A stretch of DNA of 64,000 bases, taken from contig JAHGAU010000009.1 of NCBI GenBank assembly GCA_019925105.1, positions 1,116,001 through 1,180,000 on the forward strand, written 5' to 3'. The DNA is from Niebla homalea (Eukaryota > Ascomycota > Lecanoromycetes > Lecanorales > Ramalinaceae). Each line of letters starts with the position of its first letter. Positions within the stretch are counted from its first letter, which is position 1. The notes below the pieces were generated by a model, which was not told the origin of the DNA, did not search any database, and was given only the letters and a program-made list of their open reading frames with translations. The position numbers were made by a program, and so were the translations under genes. Below are positions 50,753 to 60,699 of this stretch, piece after piece.

Positions 50753-51265
50753 TACTCCGGGAAGCGGGACGGGATATATCCCATGGGATAGGGACGTGAT
50801 AGGGACGGCATAGGGATGGGACGGGATAAAGTGAATAAAATCCCATCCCATATTAATACGGGATAAAATGGGATAAGATCGGGATATATTAAGATTCCGG
50901 TAGCGGATAAAATAAGGGAAAACCTGGCCAAAATAGTAAATTAAGGGGTAAATTATTATAAAAAATTTTAAAAATATTTTTTTAATGGTTTATCGATAAC
51001 CAGAAAAACCATAATCCGGTTATTAATAAACCATTAAAAAATATTTATATTAATCTTTCTGATAATTATCCCTTTTTTACCCCTTAATTTATTATTTTAA
51101 CTATACCCCTTTTTTACCCCGCGTCTTAACGGGATCTTAGTATATCCCGATCCTATCCCGGCGGGATAGGGATGGGATAGGATGGGATACAGCCTTATCC
51201 CGTCCCACGCGGGATGGGATAAGTGAATCAAAAAACCGTCCCATCCCGTCCCGCTTCCCGGAGTA
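50753..51265. mobile_element. hAT-like MITE / foldback element, 513 bp
   Basis: Terminal inverted repeats of 23 bp match perfectly and begin TACTCCGGGAAGC. They are flanked by an 8-bp duplication, which is the hAT signature. Inside each end are repeated GGGATGGGA/GGGACGGGA motifs, and the centre folds again (TAAATTAAGGGGTAAA with TTTACCCCTTAATTTA, then AATGGTTTAT with ATAAACCATT). There is no transposase, and a 60-codon minus-strand frame over the left end is only a shadow. CpA and TpG are normal, so it escaped RIP. Confidence 0.88.
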
Positions 51266-51273
51266 ATACTTAA
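51266..51273. repeat. Foldback element target-site duplication (ATACTTAA), right
   Basis: Matches 50745-50752. Confidence 0.88.
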
Positions 51274-51639
51274 GTATACGGTATATAAAAAAATAATTAT
51301 TTAATATAAGATTCATAATATTTAATATGAGTTAAGGAAATTAAATATAAAGAAACCAGGATAATAATTAAAGTTTAACGTTATAATTTATAAAAATTCA
51401 GGCCGGTAAAATAATTAAAAATAATCCTTAGCTATAAATAAAGCTAATTAAATAAGAAGAGGTAAAAAACAATAACAAACGGCGCGAAAAAAAAAGCTTA
51501 TTATAATGTTTACCTTTAAGTTTGATTACTTGAAGGTAATAACGGTAACTATAAAGAAGTTAGGGTAAATAATACTTAGTTCTAATGGAAAACTAATAAC
51601 TTAAATAAACTTTAATAAAGAAACCTTAATAGAATTTAA

Positions 51640-52523
51640 TGTATAATATATTAACGCTTTTAAAAGTAGTATAATATAATATATATAATAAAATAATTAA
51701 AATAATATTATTAAAGTTTAAGTTTAAGGAAATAAAAAAAGTTAATATTATAGCGATATAAGAATTATTATATAATTAATTTACATACTTTTTTTATTAA
51801 CTTAAAGAAGAAATTTTACTTAATATTTAAGGGGAACGAAATAACCTGGATATATATTTTTTATAAATAAAAAACTTAACGTAAATAATTAAAATATTAT
51901 TTATTATAACGGGAATTTAAGTACGCTTTAAATTATATAAAAAAAGGATATTAAAGGCGATTTAAATATTTATAATATATGTAATCCGCCCTTAATTAAT
52001 AAAACAGGGCTTTTTATAATATTATTATTTAAAGATATCTTATTTATACCCAATAAATATTTTTAAAGAGATTTTAATCTTTATTATATTATATAAAATA
52101 AAAAAAACCGTACGATTAATTATATTAAGTTAAAAGAACTATTAACGATTACTATTCAATTTAATTTTTTATTATTAATATTATAAGGAACTATAACGGA
52201 AGAAAATTATAATTTTAAAATAATAATTAATTTAATATTTAACTTAAAAAGAATCGTTAACACGGTAATAATATACGGACCTCGGGAGAACTTAAAATAT
52301 AACTTAAATTATATATTAATATAAATAACCTTAAATTAATTAATTAACGTAACGTTTTTATTACCGATAAGAAAAGCATAAAAAACAATTAAAATAATTA
52401 AAATATATATAAAAATAAAGGAGATAATATTTTAATTAATAAGGCTTCTTTAATTTAAAAATAAAAAGTAAATTAACTTATTTATAAAATAAATAATAAA
52501 AATATTAAATAAAGTAATTAACG
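51640..52523 (+). pseudogene. LINE copy b ORF2, endonuclease part, broken
   Basis: KKVNIIAI, a stop and ELLYN near 51735-51775 correspond to the endonuclease box with the catalytic Glu (I-x-x-x-Q-E). RDFNLYYII near 52060-52090 corresponds to the GDFNxHHxxW box, with His now Tyr. The domain nicks the target strand in the family. It is interrupted by the SINE-like element at 52524. Confidence 0.78.
52512..52523. repeat. SINE-like element target-site duplication, left
   Basis: AAGTAATTAACG repeated at 53254-53265, 12 bp. Confidence 0.85.
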
Positions 52524-53253
52524 GGGGCGAGCGCGGCGAAATGGCATTTTTGCGTATAGAAGATGAACTATAGAACGGTTAAACATTTTAAGGGTAAGGG
52601 ATGACTTCGTTAAGAGTCCTTAAACCTTATCCGGTAAGTTATGTAATTAATATAGATAAAATAATAATAAATATTTAACGATTTATTAATACCCGTAATT
52701 AACCTTAAATAAGCCTAGTTATTATATAAGGCCGGTAAAAAGGGGTTACGAGGATTTAATATTAAAAAGTTAAAGTTAAAATTAAATAAGGTTAATTTAA
52801 AAAACTATATAATAAAGTACTTAAAATAAAGTTTTAACGTTAAAAAAGATAAAGTTATATAATTGGGGCCGCCACCCCCCGATTAAGTTTAATATTATTT
52901 TTAAATCCTTATTACGGATTATAACGTTAAAAAATAAAAGATTCTTAATAAAAATAATAAATTAAGGATTTAAGGTAATTATTAATCTTAATCGGATTAC
53001 GTAAAGACTCGGTCGTAATATTAAGGTAAATAATTATTAAAAAAAGGTTTTTATTTAAATCGGGTTAATATTTAAGGTAAACTAAGGTTAAGTTAACCGA
53101 TTATAATTTCCTCTTCCCTTTTAAAATTAAAGCGATAAGTTTAAAATAAATATAAATATTAAAATAATTATAACCTAGCTACCAGCATTATGGAACGCCG
53201 AAATTAGCTTAAAAGTAACTAGACTCGTGTATAAACAAATTAATCAATCAATC
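52524..53253 (+). mobile_element. SINE-like (or truncated LINE) element, 730 bp
   Basis: This is a short retroposon with a 12-bp target duplication. It ends in (ATCA)n, preceded by GGAACGCCGAAATTAGCTTA, which is nearly the LINE 3' end of copies a, c and e. The 5' end is GC-rich and un-RIPed (GGGGCGAGCGCGGCGAAATG) and matches no LINE part in the window. CGGCGAAATGGC at 52534 is a weak fit to a Pol III A box and no convincing B box was found. No ORF is visible. It may be a SINE that borrows the LINE tail, or a 5'-truncated relative of the LINE. Confidence 0.7.
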
Positions 53254-53265
53254 AAGTAATTAACG
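53254..53265. repeat. SINE-like element target-site duplication, right
   Basis: AAGTAATTAACG, identical to 52512-52523. Confidence 0.85.
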
Positions 53266-56185
53266 TAACGGTCCCGATAATAAGGCCGTCTTAAAGAACT
53301 AAGATTTATTAGAATGAAGAATATATAACGGTAATTATAAAAATAAAAAAGCTAATTAAATAAACTATTAAATACAGAAATCGGGAAATATTAACGTAAT
53401 TAAAAAAATTTAAAAAGAAAAAGAAAAAGCTATTAAAAATTATATAAATATACTTTTATTTCATAATATATAACTTAACCGTTTCCCGTTCTAATATTTA
53501 AAAGTTAATAAAATATAATAAAAAATTTAAATCAATTAAATCAATTAATTTTTAAATTCCCGCCTTTTAAGAGATTTAATAATATAGGTAGTAATTAATA
53601 TTTTTAACGGTAAAATCCAAACTCTTAAAAAAGTAATTTTTTCCCCTTTATTAAATATTAATCTATTTAATATTAAGGGCATTACGTACTTAAACCCGGT
53701 AATAATAAATAGAATTATAACTTAAAAAATAATAATTAAAATAATTAATAAACCGAAAAAGGATAAAACTTTTAAATTTAACCGAATTCCGAATAAATTC
53801 CTATTTATAATAACGATATTATCTAAGGAAATTTTTATTTACTTATTTTAAATTTATTTTAATATTAATTATTATTTTTATAATTTTAAAGGAATTAAAA
53901 CGATAATCCTTAAGAAATTAATTAAATTAAATTATCTAAAAATAAAAGTTTATAGGTTAATTATACTCCTTTATATATTAAAGAAGGCCCCTAAGATGGT
54001 AATTATAAAGATCTTTAATAATTACGCGGAAGATTACGGGTTCTTCTTTAATTAGTAAATAAATATAAAGAAAAAACAAAAACGGTTAATAAAAATGGCC
54101 CTTAAAGGTCTAATTAATAATATATATATAATATAAGGCTATAGGAAGAAATACGTTATAAGCCTTTTTTCGTTAAATATTACGGGAGCCTTTAATAAAG
54201 TAAATTATTAAAGATTATTATATAATTTACGGAAAAAGGGGATATCATTTTTCTTTATAAAATAAATTAAAAGCTTTTTGAATAATTAATTAACGTTAAT
54301 TAACCTAAGATAAAAGATAAGCCCGACAAGATCCGTTATAACCGGGATCCCTTAAAGGTAATTCATCTTTTTTATTTTATTCTTATTTTTTAACGGCCTA
54401 TTAATCAAAAAACTAATTAAATTAAAATAGAACGTCTAAGTTAAGGGTTTTATTAACGATATTTATTTTTTAACTTATTAATATATTTACTTATATAAAT
54501 TATTTAAAGTTAAAGTAAACTTATAATGTTCATTTATAATAAATAAAAACGTATAAAGCTTAATTTATATTATATAAATATAAACTTGTTTATATAATTA
54601 AAAGCTTAAAGTTATACAATATAATAACTATAATAAATTTAAGTAGAATCGCGGTAAAACCGGAAATTAATATTAAAGTTTTTAGTTTTTAAGTAAATAA
54701 AAAGCTTAATTAAAATGGTTACCTAAAAAAGGTTTAAAGGAAAATAATTTCTTAAGAAAAAGGTTTTATATATTTTATAACGTTAATATAAAGTATTATT
54801 TTATAGAAGGTTAAAACCGTTTATTAAGCGGTAATAAAGCCGGCTATAATATACATAACAGTTATTTAATATATGCTTAAAAATATTTCCGGATATAAGA
54901 AAAAGCTTATCTAATAATTATAAAAGGTTTAAAACCAATATTTAAGAATAATTAACGGTATATATAAAGTGATTCCCGTCCCGGTATTAGAATTTAAGGT
55001 CTTTATACCTCTAATTAAGCTATTTTTTTATTAAATGATTACTTAAATAAAACTTAAGAAAAACACATATTTAATTACGATTATAAGGAACGGATGGATC
55101 CGATTAAACCTTAAAAAGTCCCGGATAAAAATAAATAAAAGCGAAATATTTACCCCTTTTTTTAAGATAAAGCTAGAGTAAATTAAGAAGGAAATTAATT
55201 TAATTTACGTTTAAAAGGTTAATTTAGATTGATATAAATTCATACCCAATATAAAAAAGGCGGAAATTAAAAGGATTATAAAGGTAAAAATAAAAGCAAT
55301 TATTCTATAAACTATATTATAATAAATTAAACGTTAACGTAAATAGAAAAGATTAATCCCTTAAAAGTAATGATATTCAACTCTAAATAATAAAAAGATT
55401 ATTAATAAATACCTTTACCGTTATAAATGTATAAAGAAAGGTAATAACGTATTAATAATTTAATACCGGATAAATAAAAACGGGTTAATTTATTTCCTTT
55501 TTGTTATGTACGTTAATAATTAGACGGACGTTAATTACGGATACGGATAAAGGAAATAAAATGTAATTTACGTGATATTTATTATTTATAGGATTTAAAA
55601 CGGGATTAATTAAAAGGTTAGGATAAATAATTACCGTAAAATATTCTTTATAAAATGAGGTATCCAGGCGGTTATAAGGTTTATAATATTTATAGGTTTA
55701 TTATTTTAATTTAGCCTTATTAATAAAATAAATAAGGTTATTAAGGACTTTATAAAAAAGGCCCGTTACCGATCAAAAAGGGAAAAAAAGGGTAAGTACC
55801 GGTTATAATAACTATATAAACCGGAGAGCATATTTTATAGTTAAAAGGATACGATAATAAACACTTATTAAAAGTCCTTAAAAAAATAGCCGTAATAATA
55901 AAACAGGAAAATAAATACGATTAAAACGATAATAACGTACGTACCAGTAATAATATTTAGAAATGTTATTTAAGATATTAATATAAAACGGACTTATAAG
56001 GAAATAAGAGAATAATAGGTTTAAAGGTAACCCTTAAGTAGACTTAATCGTAATACTAAAGGTTTTCTATAAAAAGGCTTTGACTATCTTTTCCCGCGTA
56101 TTAATTACGTTACCTTAATTTTTAATAACGAGACGCTCTTAAAAAATTATACGGTAAAAATTTATAATATAAAAATATAAGTATA
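53266..56185 (+). pseudogene. LINE copy b ORF2, reverse transcriptase to C terminus, broken
   Basis: RT motifs can be followed. The catalytic box near 54445-54470 is FINDIYFLTY (family FxDD), in which the first Asp is lost and the second survives. The thumb segment VPVPVLEFKVFIPLI lies near 54975. A C-terminal Cys/His region near 55530-55600 reads GYGQRK then IFIIYRI, where a CxCG...H...C cluster would stand. The family uses this enzyme for target-primed reverse transcription. Stops are numerous. Confidence 0.8.
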
Positions 56186-56186
56186 T

Positions 56187-57000
56187 TCATCGGGTGGCAA
56201 CCAGCCACGAACGTGTCCGACGCGTCCTTAAGTGTGGGGAAGGATGAAAAGAGCTAGGGCCATATTGGTGTCCAACCCTAGGGAGGTTTAAGTCCTCCTT
56301 TATATTTATTAGGTATAGGCTTCGGGGCATTAACACGGGCACCCCCTTAATTATAAGAGCTAGGGCCATATCGTTAATACTAATGTCCAACCCTATAAAG
56401 GTTTAAGTTCTTTTTTATATTTATTAGGTATAGGCCCTTAAGCTAAAAGAGATATTAAAGGCGTATCGTTAATACCGGTCCGCTTTAAGGTGGCTCCGAT
56501 ACGGGCATCTTTTAATAAGAAGGAGTAGCGGGTTAAGCCTAATGCTTGAGTTAATTGGGTAATACCCAGTTAAATATAAAGGAAATCGCTTATAAAAACT
56601 ACCCGATTAAAAGGCTACTATATATTATTACTATAAGCCGAAGCTAATTTTACCTAGTGGAAACGTAAAGACTACTAGTTATTAAATAAAGTACCTTTAA
56701 GGTATAAACGGAACTTATGCTTTTCCACCCGTTAATATAAGGACCCCGGGTATAACCCGGAACTTATACTTTTCGACGGAATAGATATAGGGACCCCGGA
56801 TATACTTTAATTAATAGGGTAGAAACGTTATAATATTATTATTAATAAAAGTAATAATATAATAATCCTTATAAAATATAAACAACTTATAAGCAATAAG
56901 CTTAAACCTTAAATTACTTTAATATATAAAGGTTTTGAAGGAAACCTTAATAAGTAATACGAAGTAAATAAACTTTATAAAGTATAATAATTAATAACGG
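56187..57000. repeat. Partly un-RIPed patch of short tandem repeats
   Basis: Unit 56251-56356 (106 bp, starting GAGCTAGGGCCATATTGG) is repeated from 56357 (GAGCTAGGGCCATATCG), with a weaker third copy from about 56449. Further right, 49-bp units at 56709-56757 and 56758-56806 both start CGGAACTTAT and contain GGACCCCGG. No gene is recognised, and the 67-codon minus-strand frame here follows the repeat. It may be the 5' part of LINE copy c or a separate insertion. Confidence 0.6.
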
Positions 57001-57380
57001 TTATTATTAAGACCGTTTAATTAGCCCGAAAGGATAATATATACGTATCGGTATATATAGATAGTAGTAATTATTTAAATAAGGCTTAAAGCGGAGTAAA
57101 AAGTAAGTTAAAACAGCGTAAAAATACTTAATCTTACTTAATTACGGTATACTTAAAGAGTAAATAATAGTTAATATAGGCGTTAATAAAGTTATTTTCG
57201 CCGGCGGCGTAAAACCTTAAATTATAAAAGTTAAACCCTTTTATATATAAATAGATACCAGGTTAAGGTTAAAATTAAGCGACGGCTATTAAAAAAAGTC
57301 GTAAGGCATATAGCCGAATCGTAATCCGGTAATTATATAAAGGGGTAGAAACTATAATAGGGTTTAATAAGCAGGATATC
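57001..57380 (+). pseudogene. Possible LINE RNase H remnant
   Basis: The plus frame reads DNIYVSVYIDSSNYLNK near 57040-57085 and then SYLITVYLKSK near 57140. These resemble the fungal LINE RNase H motifs xYTDGSGxxGxxG and YLGTxxTVYxAEL after RIP. The frame runs into the part of ORF2 shared with copies b and d, but those copies show no RNase H at this place. Recombination between LINE subfamilies, or chance resemblance, are both possible. Confidence 0.35.
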
Positions 57381-58592
57381 GATCTACCGAATCGGGCTAT
57401 TGGCAAGCCTCGAGCCAAAGGGAATAGACTGAAGATACCCATCCCCCCTCCTATTAAGATGAAGCAGGAATAGGCTGAGAAGGAAATTAACCTTACCGGC
57501 GTCCCGGAGGTTAGTCTAAGCGTCTATAAATTCCCGTTAAGCGCGAAAAAAATTAAGATTAAAAGGATTTAAAAAGCGAAGGCTATAATAATCGCCTTAT
57601 AGGTTACGATAAAATAAATTAAGTATTAACGGAAATATAGGGACTTTATATTTTAAGGTTATCGTTATTTAATTCTTAATAATAAAAAGATTATTAATAA
57701 GTATCTCCGCCGCTATAATATTATAAAGAAGGGTAATAATGTATTAATAATTTAACTCCGGACGGGCAAAAACGGTTTAACTTATTCTTTATTTATTATA
57801 TACGTCGGAAATTAAATAAACGCCGGATATAAATACGGATAAAGGAAATAAGACGCCGTATACGTCCTTATTCTTTATTTTTTATTTATAAAGGTTAAGT
57901 TAAGATTTATTATAAAAATTATTACTTATAATTATTATTAAATATTATTTACGAAATAAAGTATTTAAATAGCCGTTAAATTTATAATATTTACCGGATT
58001 ATTATTATAGTTTAACCTTATTATAAAGATAAATAAAGTTATTAAAAACCTTATAAAGAAGGTTTATTACCGGTTAAAGAAAAAAAGGAAAAACGGAAAC
58101 CGGTTACGTTAATTATATAAACCGGAAAGCATCTTTTATAACCGTAAAAATATAATAATAAATACTTATTAAAAACCTTTAAAAGAATTAACGGCGATAA
58201 TAATATAAAAAGGGTATATATTAAGTATATAAATATTAATAAGAATATTTAAAAATATTACGTAAAGTTAAAGCAATATAAATATATAAAGGAACGGAAG
58301 AGTAATAAGTTTAAAGGTAGTCCCTATAAGGATACGGTTATAATATTATGGATTTTCTTAGGGGAGTTAAAATATAGGAAGTATATAAATAAATTACTAT
58401 TCTTTAAAAAACCGTTAATATCCTTTACCTTAAGGGATAAAAGGTAAAAACCTGGTAAACGCCGGTTTTTACCCTAACGTTATAAGTATCAGGTTTTTAC
58501 GGTTATTAATAAGGCTAAAAAACCGCGTATTAAGGAACGCCGGAATTAGCTTAGCTAGATCCGTAATATAAATCAATCAATCAATCAATCAA
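57381..58592 (+). mobile_element. Tad-like LINE, copy c, 3' part with tail
   Basis: This aligns with copy d from about 63440 and with copy b from about 55.09 kb. Its first 90 bases are un-RIPed and read AIGKPRAKGNRLKIPIPPPI. The 3' untranslated region holds a hairpin and ends GGAACGCCGGAATTAGCTTA, then (ATCA)n to 58592. It gives the unmutated version of sequence that is RIPed in copies b and d. Confidence 0.8.
58443..58473 (+). other. LINE 3' untranslated hairpin
   Basis: GGTAAAAACC (58443-58452) pairs perfectly with GGTTTTTACC (58464-58473) over an 11-base loop, about 120 bases before the ATCA tail. Related sequence is present at the 3' ends of copies a and e. It may be an RT recognition structure (inference). 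Confidence 0.6.
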
Positions 58593-58838
58593 AACATAAG
58601 TATTTATTACGGTAGAAATTTATTCTTTATTTCTATTTTAATAATTATAAGGACTTATTTATATAACCTTCTTTTTAATTAACGCTTATACATTTTAAAA
58701 TATCCTTCTTAAAATCTATATAAGATAATATAATTAAAAAAGAATAAAATAAATTTTAAATCGCTATAATTAATACTGTTTTTATTTTAATAATATTTTA
58801 ACTTTATATAATTTCTGCCAGATTTTATGAGGAGAAAA
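58593..58838 (+). other. Spacer or 5' untranslated region of LINE copy d
   Basis: AT-rich sequence between the tail of copy c and the ORF1 start of copy d. It has no match to the 37 bases upstream of ORF1 in copy a, so the 5' end of copy d is unresolved. Confidence 0.4.
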
Positions 58839-60690
58839 ATGGCGACGAACAAAGGGACCCCAGAGGTCCAAAACGATGCGTATATATATAACTCTAGCGA
58901 CAATAAAGGGAGTATATTAAGTACGATAAATAGAAGTGGCGTAATAGTTAAGAATAAAGTAATAAACGGGTAAATAACCTATATTAATAGAAATAACGAT
59001 AACGCGTACGGGTAATATAATAATAATAAGCCGGATAATACTTAAAGTAAATAAAAGAATTAAAATTAATAAAATACGTATATTAAAGCATATAAAACGT
59101 ATAATAATAATATAAAGGTAATAGGTAAATAAGGGGGTAAGAAAACCGGTATAATATTAATAACGAAGGATATAAGCGGGAAGAAAAAATAAAAAAACCG
59201 CGGTAAAAGTATTATTAAAAATATATAAAAGGGAAATAACGTTAATAAAGAGAACGGAACCTTAAAAGATTAAAAATAAAAAACGGAGATAATACGTCGC
59301 CCGGTAAGGGAGGGTGAAAGGGCGGTAAAGAAAGCGGTAAAGGCCCTAAAAAGACTTTTTATAATAAAGTAAAAGGATATTATATTAAAGATTTAACCGA
59401 TATTATAAATTGGATTAAAAGGTATAAAGGACTTTTATATAAAGGCAGGGGTAAAATTAAAAGAGGTAAAACGTTTACGGAGCTTTTAAAAAGCGGGAAT
59501 AAAAGCGTTAATAAAAAATAAAGATAACGGTTTAAAATTAAATATATAAGGTAAAAATATGAAAACGGTAGCCCCTTAAATAAAAGAAAGTTAAGCGATA
59601 AGGATAATAAAAAAGTATTTATAATAAAAAATAAAAAAATAACGGAAAAGAAAACGGCCGTATTAAAGAAAATAAAAATAATAATAATCCGTTTATTTAA
59701 TAATAAAAAAAAAATACAGCGGTAAAAATAAATTTATTATAATTAATAAAAACTTTTAAAATAATAATAAAATTATTAATAGAATAAATTATTATAATAT
59801 ATAAATTATAAAGTAAAAATATTTTTTTAATATAATATTTTTAAAAATAAAAGAAGATTTAAAAAAATTTAAGGCTTAAATTAATAAAAGAAAATATAAA
59901 TTAATTAAAGTTTTAAGGTAATCGTTTACCGTTATAATAAATAAAATATATTTATTACGTTTTAAGGAAGCCAAAAGAAAAACTATATTAAAAAATATAA
60001 AAAAGGAAAATACAATTCTTTACCTAAAGTTTAAAATTATTAATTATAGGCTTCCGCCGGTAATAAAAAGATTTAATTTTTTAAAATACATAAAAAGGTA
60101 TTTTACCGTTATATTAAGCGTAACGTTAATAAAGATATATAATAACGTTTTAAATAAAAAGATTATTAAAAAAAGATTTCTTAAAATAATTTAATTATAA
60201 AATAAAACGGTTAATATTTATTAATATTTTAAATATTAAAATTATAAATATATTATTATAAAATACTTTAATATTATAAGGTATACGGTTTACGTTAAGG
60301 GCTATAATACCTATAAGTATATAAAATTAATAATTAAAAAACTTATAAAAAATATATTTAAATACGTTATATATAATAAAAAAGGATACCCAATATAGGA
60401 TTCTAAATATATAATAAAAGTTAAGGAAATTAAACGTAAAAAGACCCGGATAACTATAAAAATTTAACGGTATAATATATATAAAATTAATTTAATAAGT
60501 TAATTAAAGATAGCCTTAAAACGTAAGCTTAATTAATTAAATAATAAAAAGTAAATAATAATAAAAAAAAAGCTTTTTATAATCTTAATTTTAAAAGCTA
60601 GCCGTTTTACGTTTTTAATAATAATTAAAAAGGTATTAAATTAAAAAACGCTTAACTTTAATAAGAAGTTTATAACTTAAACGGATATAG
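58839..60690 (+). pseudogene. LINE copy d ORF1, broken
   Basis: Starts MATNKGTPEVQNDAYIYNSS, as in copy a. The first 40 codons have no RIP stop, and stops then accumulate. Around 60200-60300 the Tyr-rich stretch marks former Cys/His zinc knuckles, aligned with copy b. Family role: RNA-binding protein of the element particle. Confidence 0.72.
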
Positions 60691-60699
60691 AAAAAAAAG

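Larger units (their letters stand above)
49921..51630 (+). pseudogene. LINE copy b ORF1, remainder, broken
   Basis: This continues ORF1 from 36604. Near 50607-50700 the frame reads HFKY, a stop, GYGYIIMKYLNN, then TKSYST. In copy d the same place suggests Cys-rich zinc knuckles, so Cys and His have largely become Tyr. A foldback element is inserted at 50753, in the knuckle region. RIP stops are common. Confidence 0.65.
36355..56185 (+). mobile_element. Tad-like LINE, copy b, fragmented by five nested insertions
   Basis: The pieces are 36355-36604, 49921-50752, 51274-52523 and 53266 to about 56185, roughly 5.2 kb in all. Each break carries a target duplication of the inserted element, and the rejoined sequence aligns with LINE copy d. 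Copy b begins about 0.5 kb inside ORF1, so it is 5' truncated or was cut at the solo LTR. The 3' end diverges from copy c at about 56.07 kb and lacks the ATCA tail. Confidence 0.85.

Noticed and set aside
50749..50931. 60-codon Pro/Ser-rich minus-strand open frame
   Set aside because: It covers the end of the foldback element, where GGGAYGGGA repeats create a stop-free reading.
52524..52600. A tRNA gene at the SINE-like 5' end
   Set aside because: Only a weak A-box fit was seen. No cloverleaf and no convincing B box could be built.
56187..56390. 67-codon minus-strand open frame
   Set aside because: It follows the 106-bp tandem unit and has no motif. The plus strand is equally uninformative.
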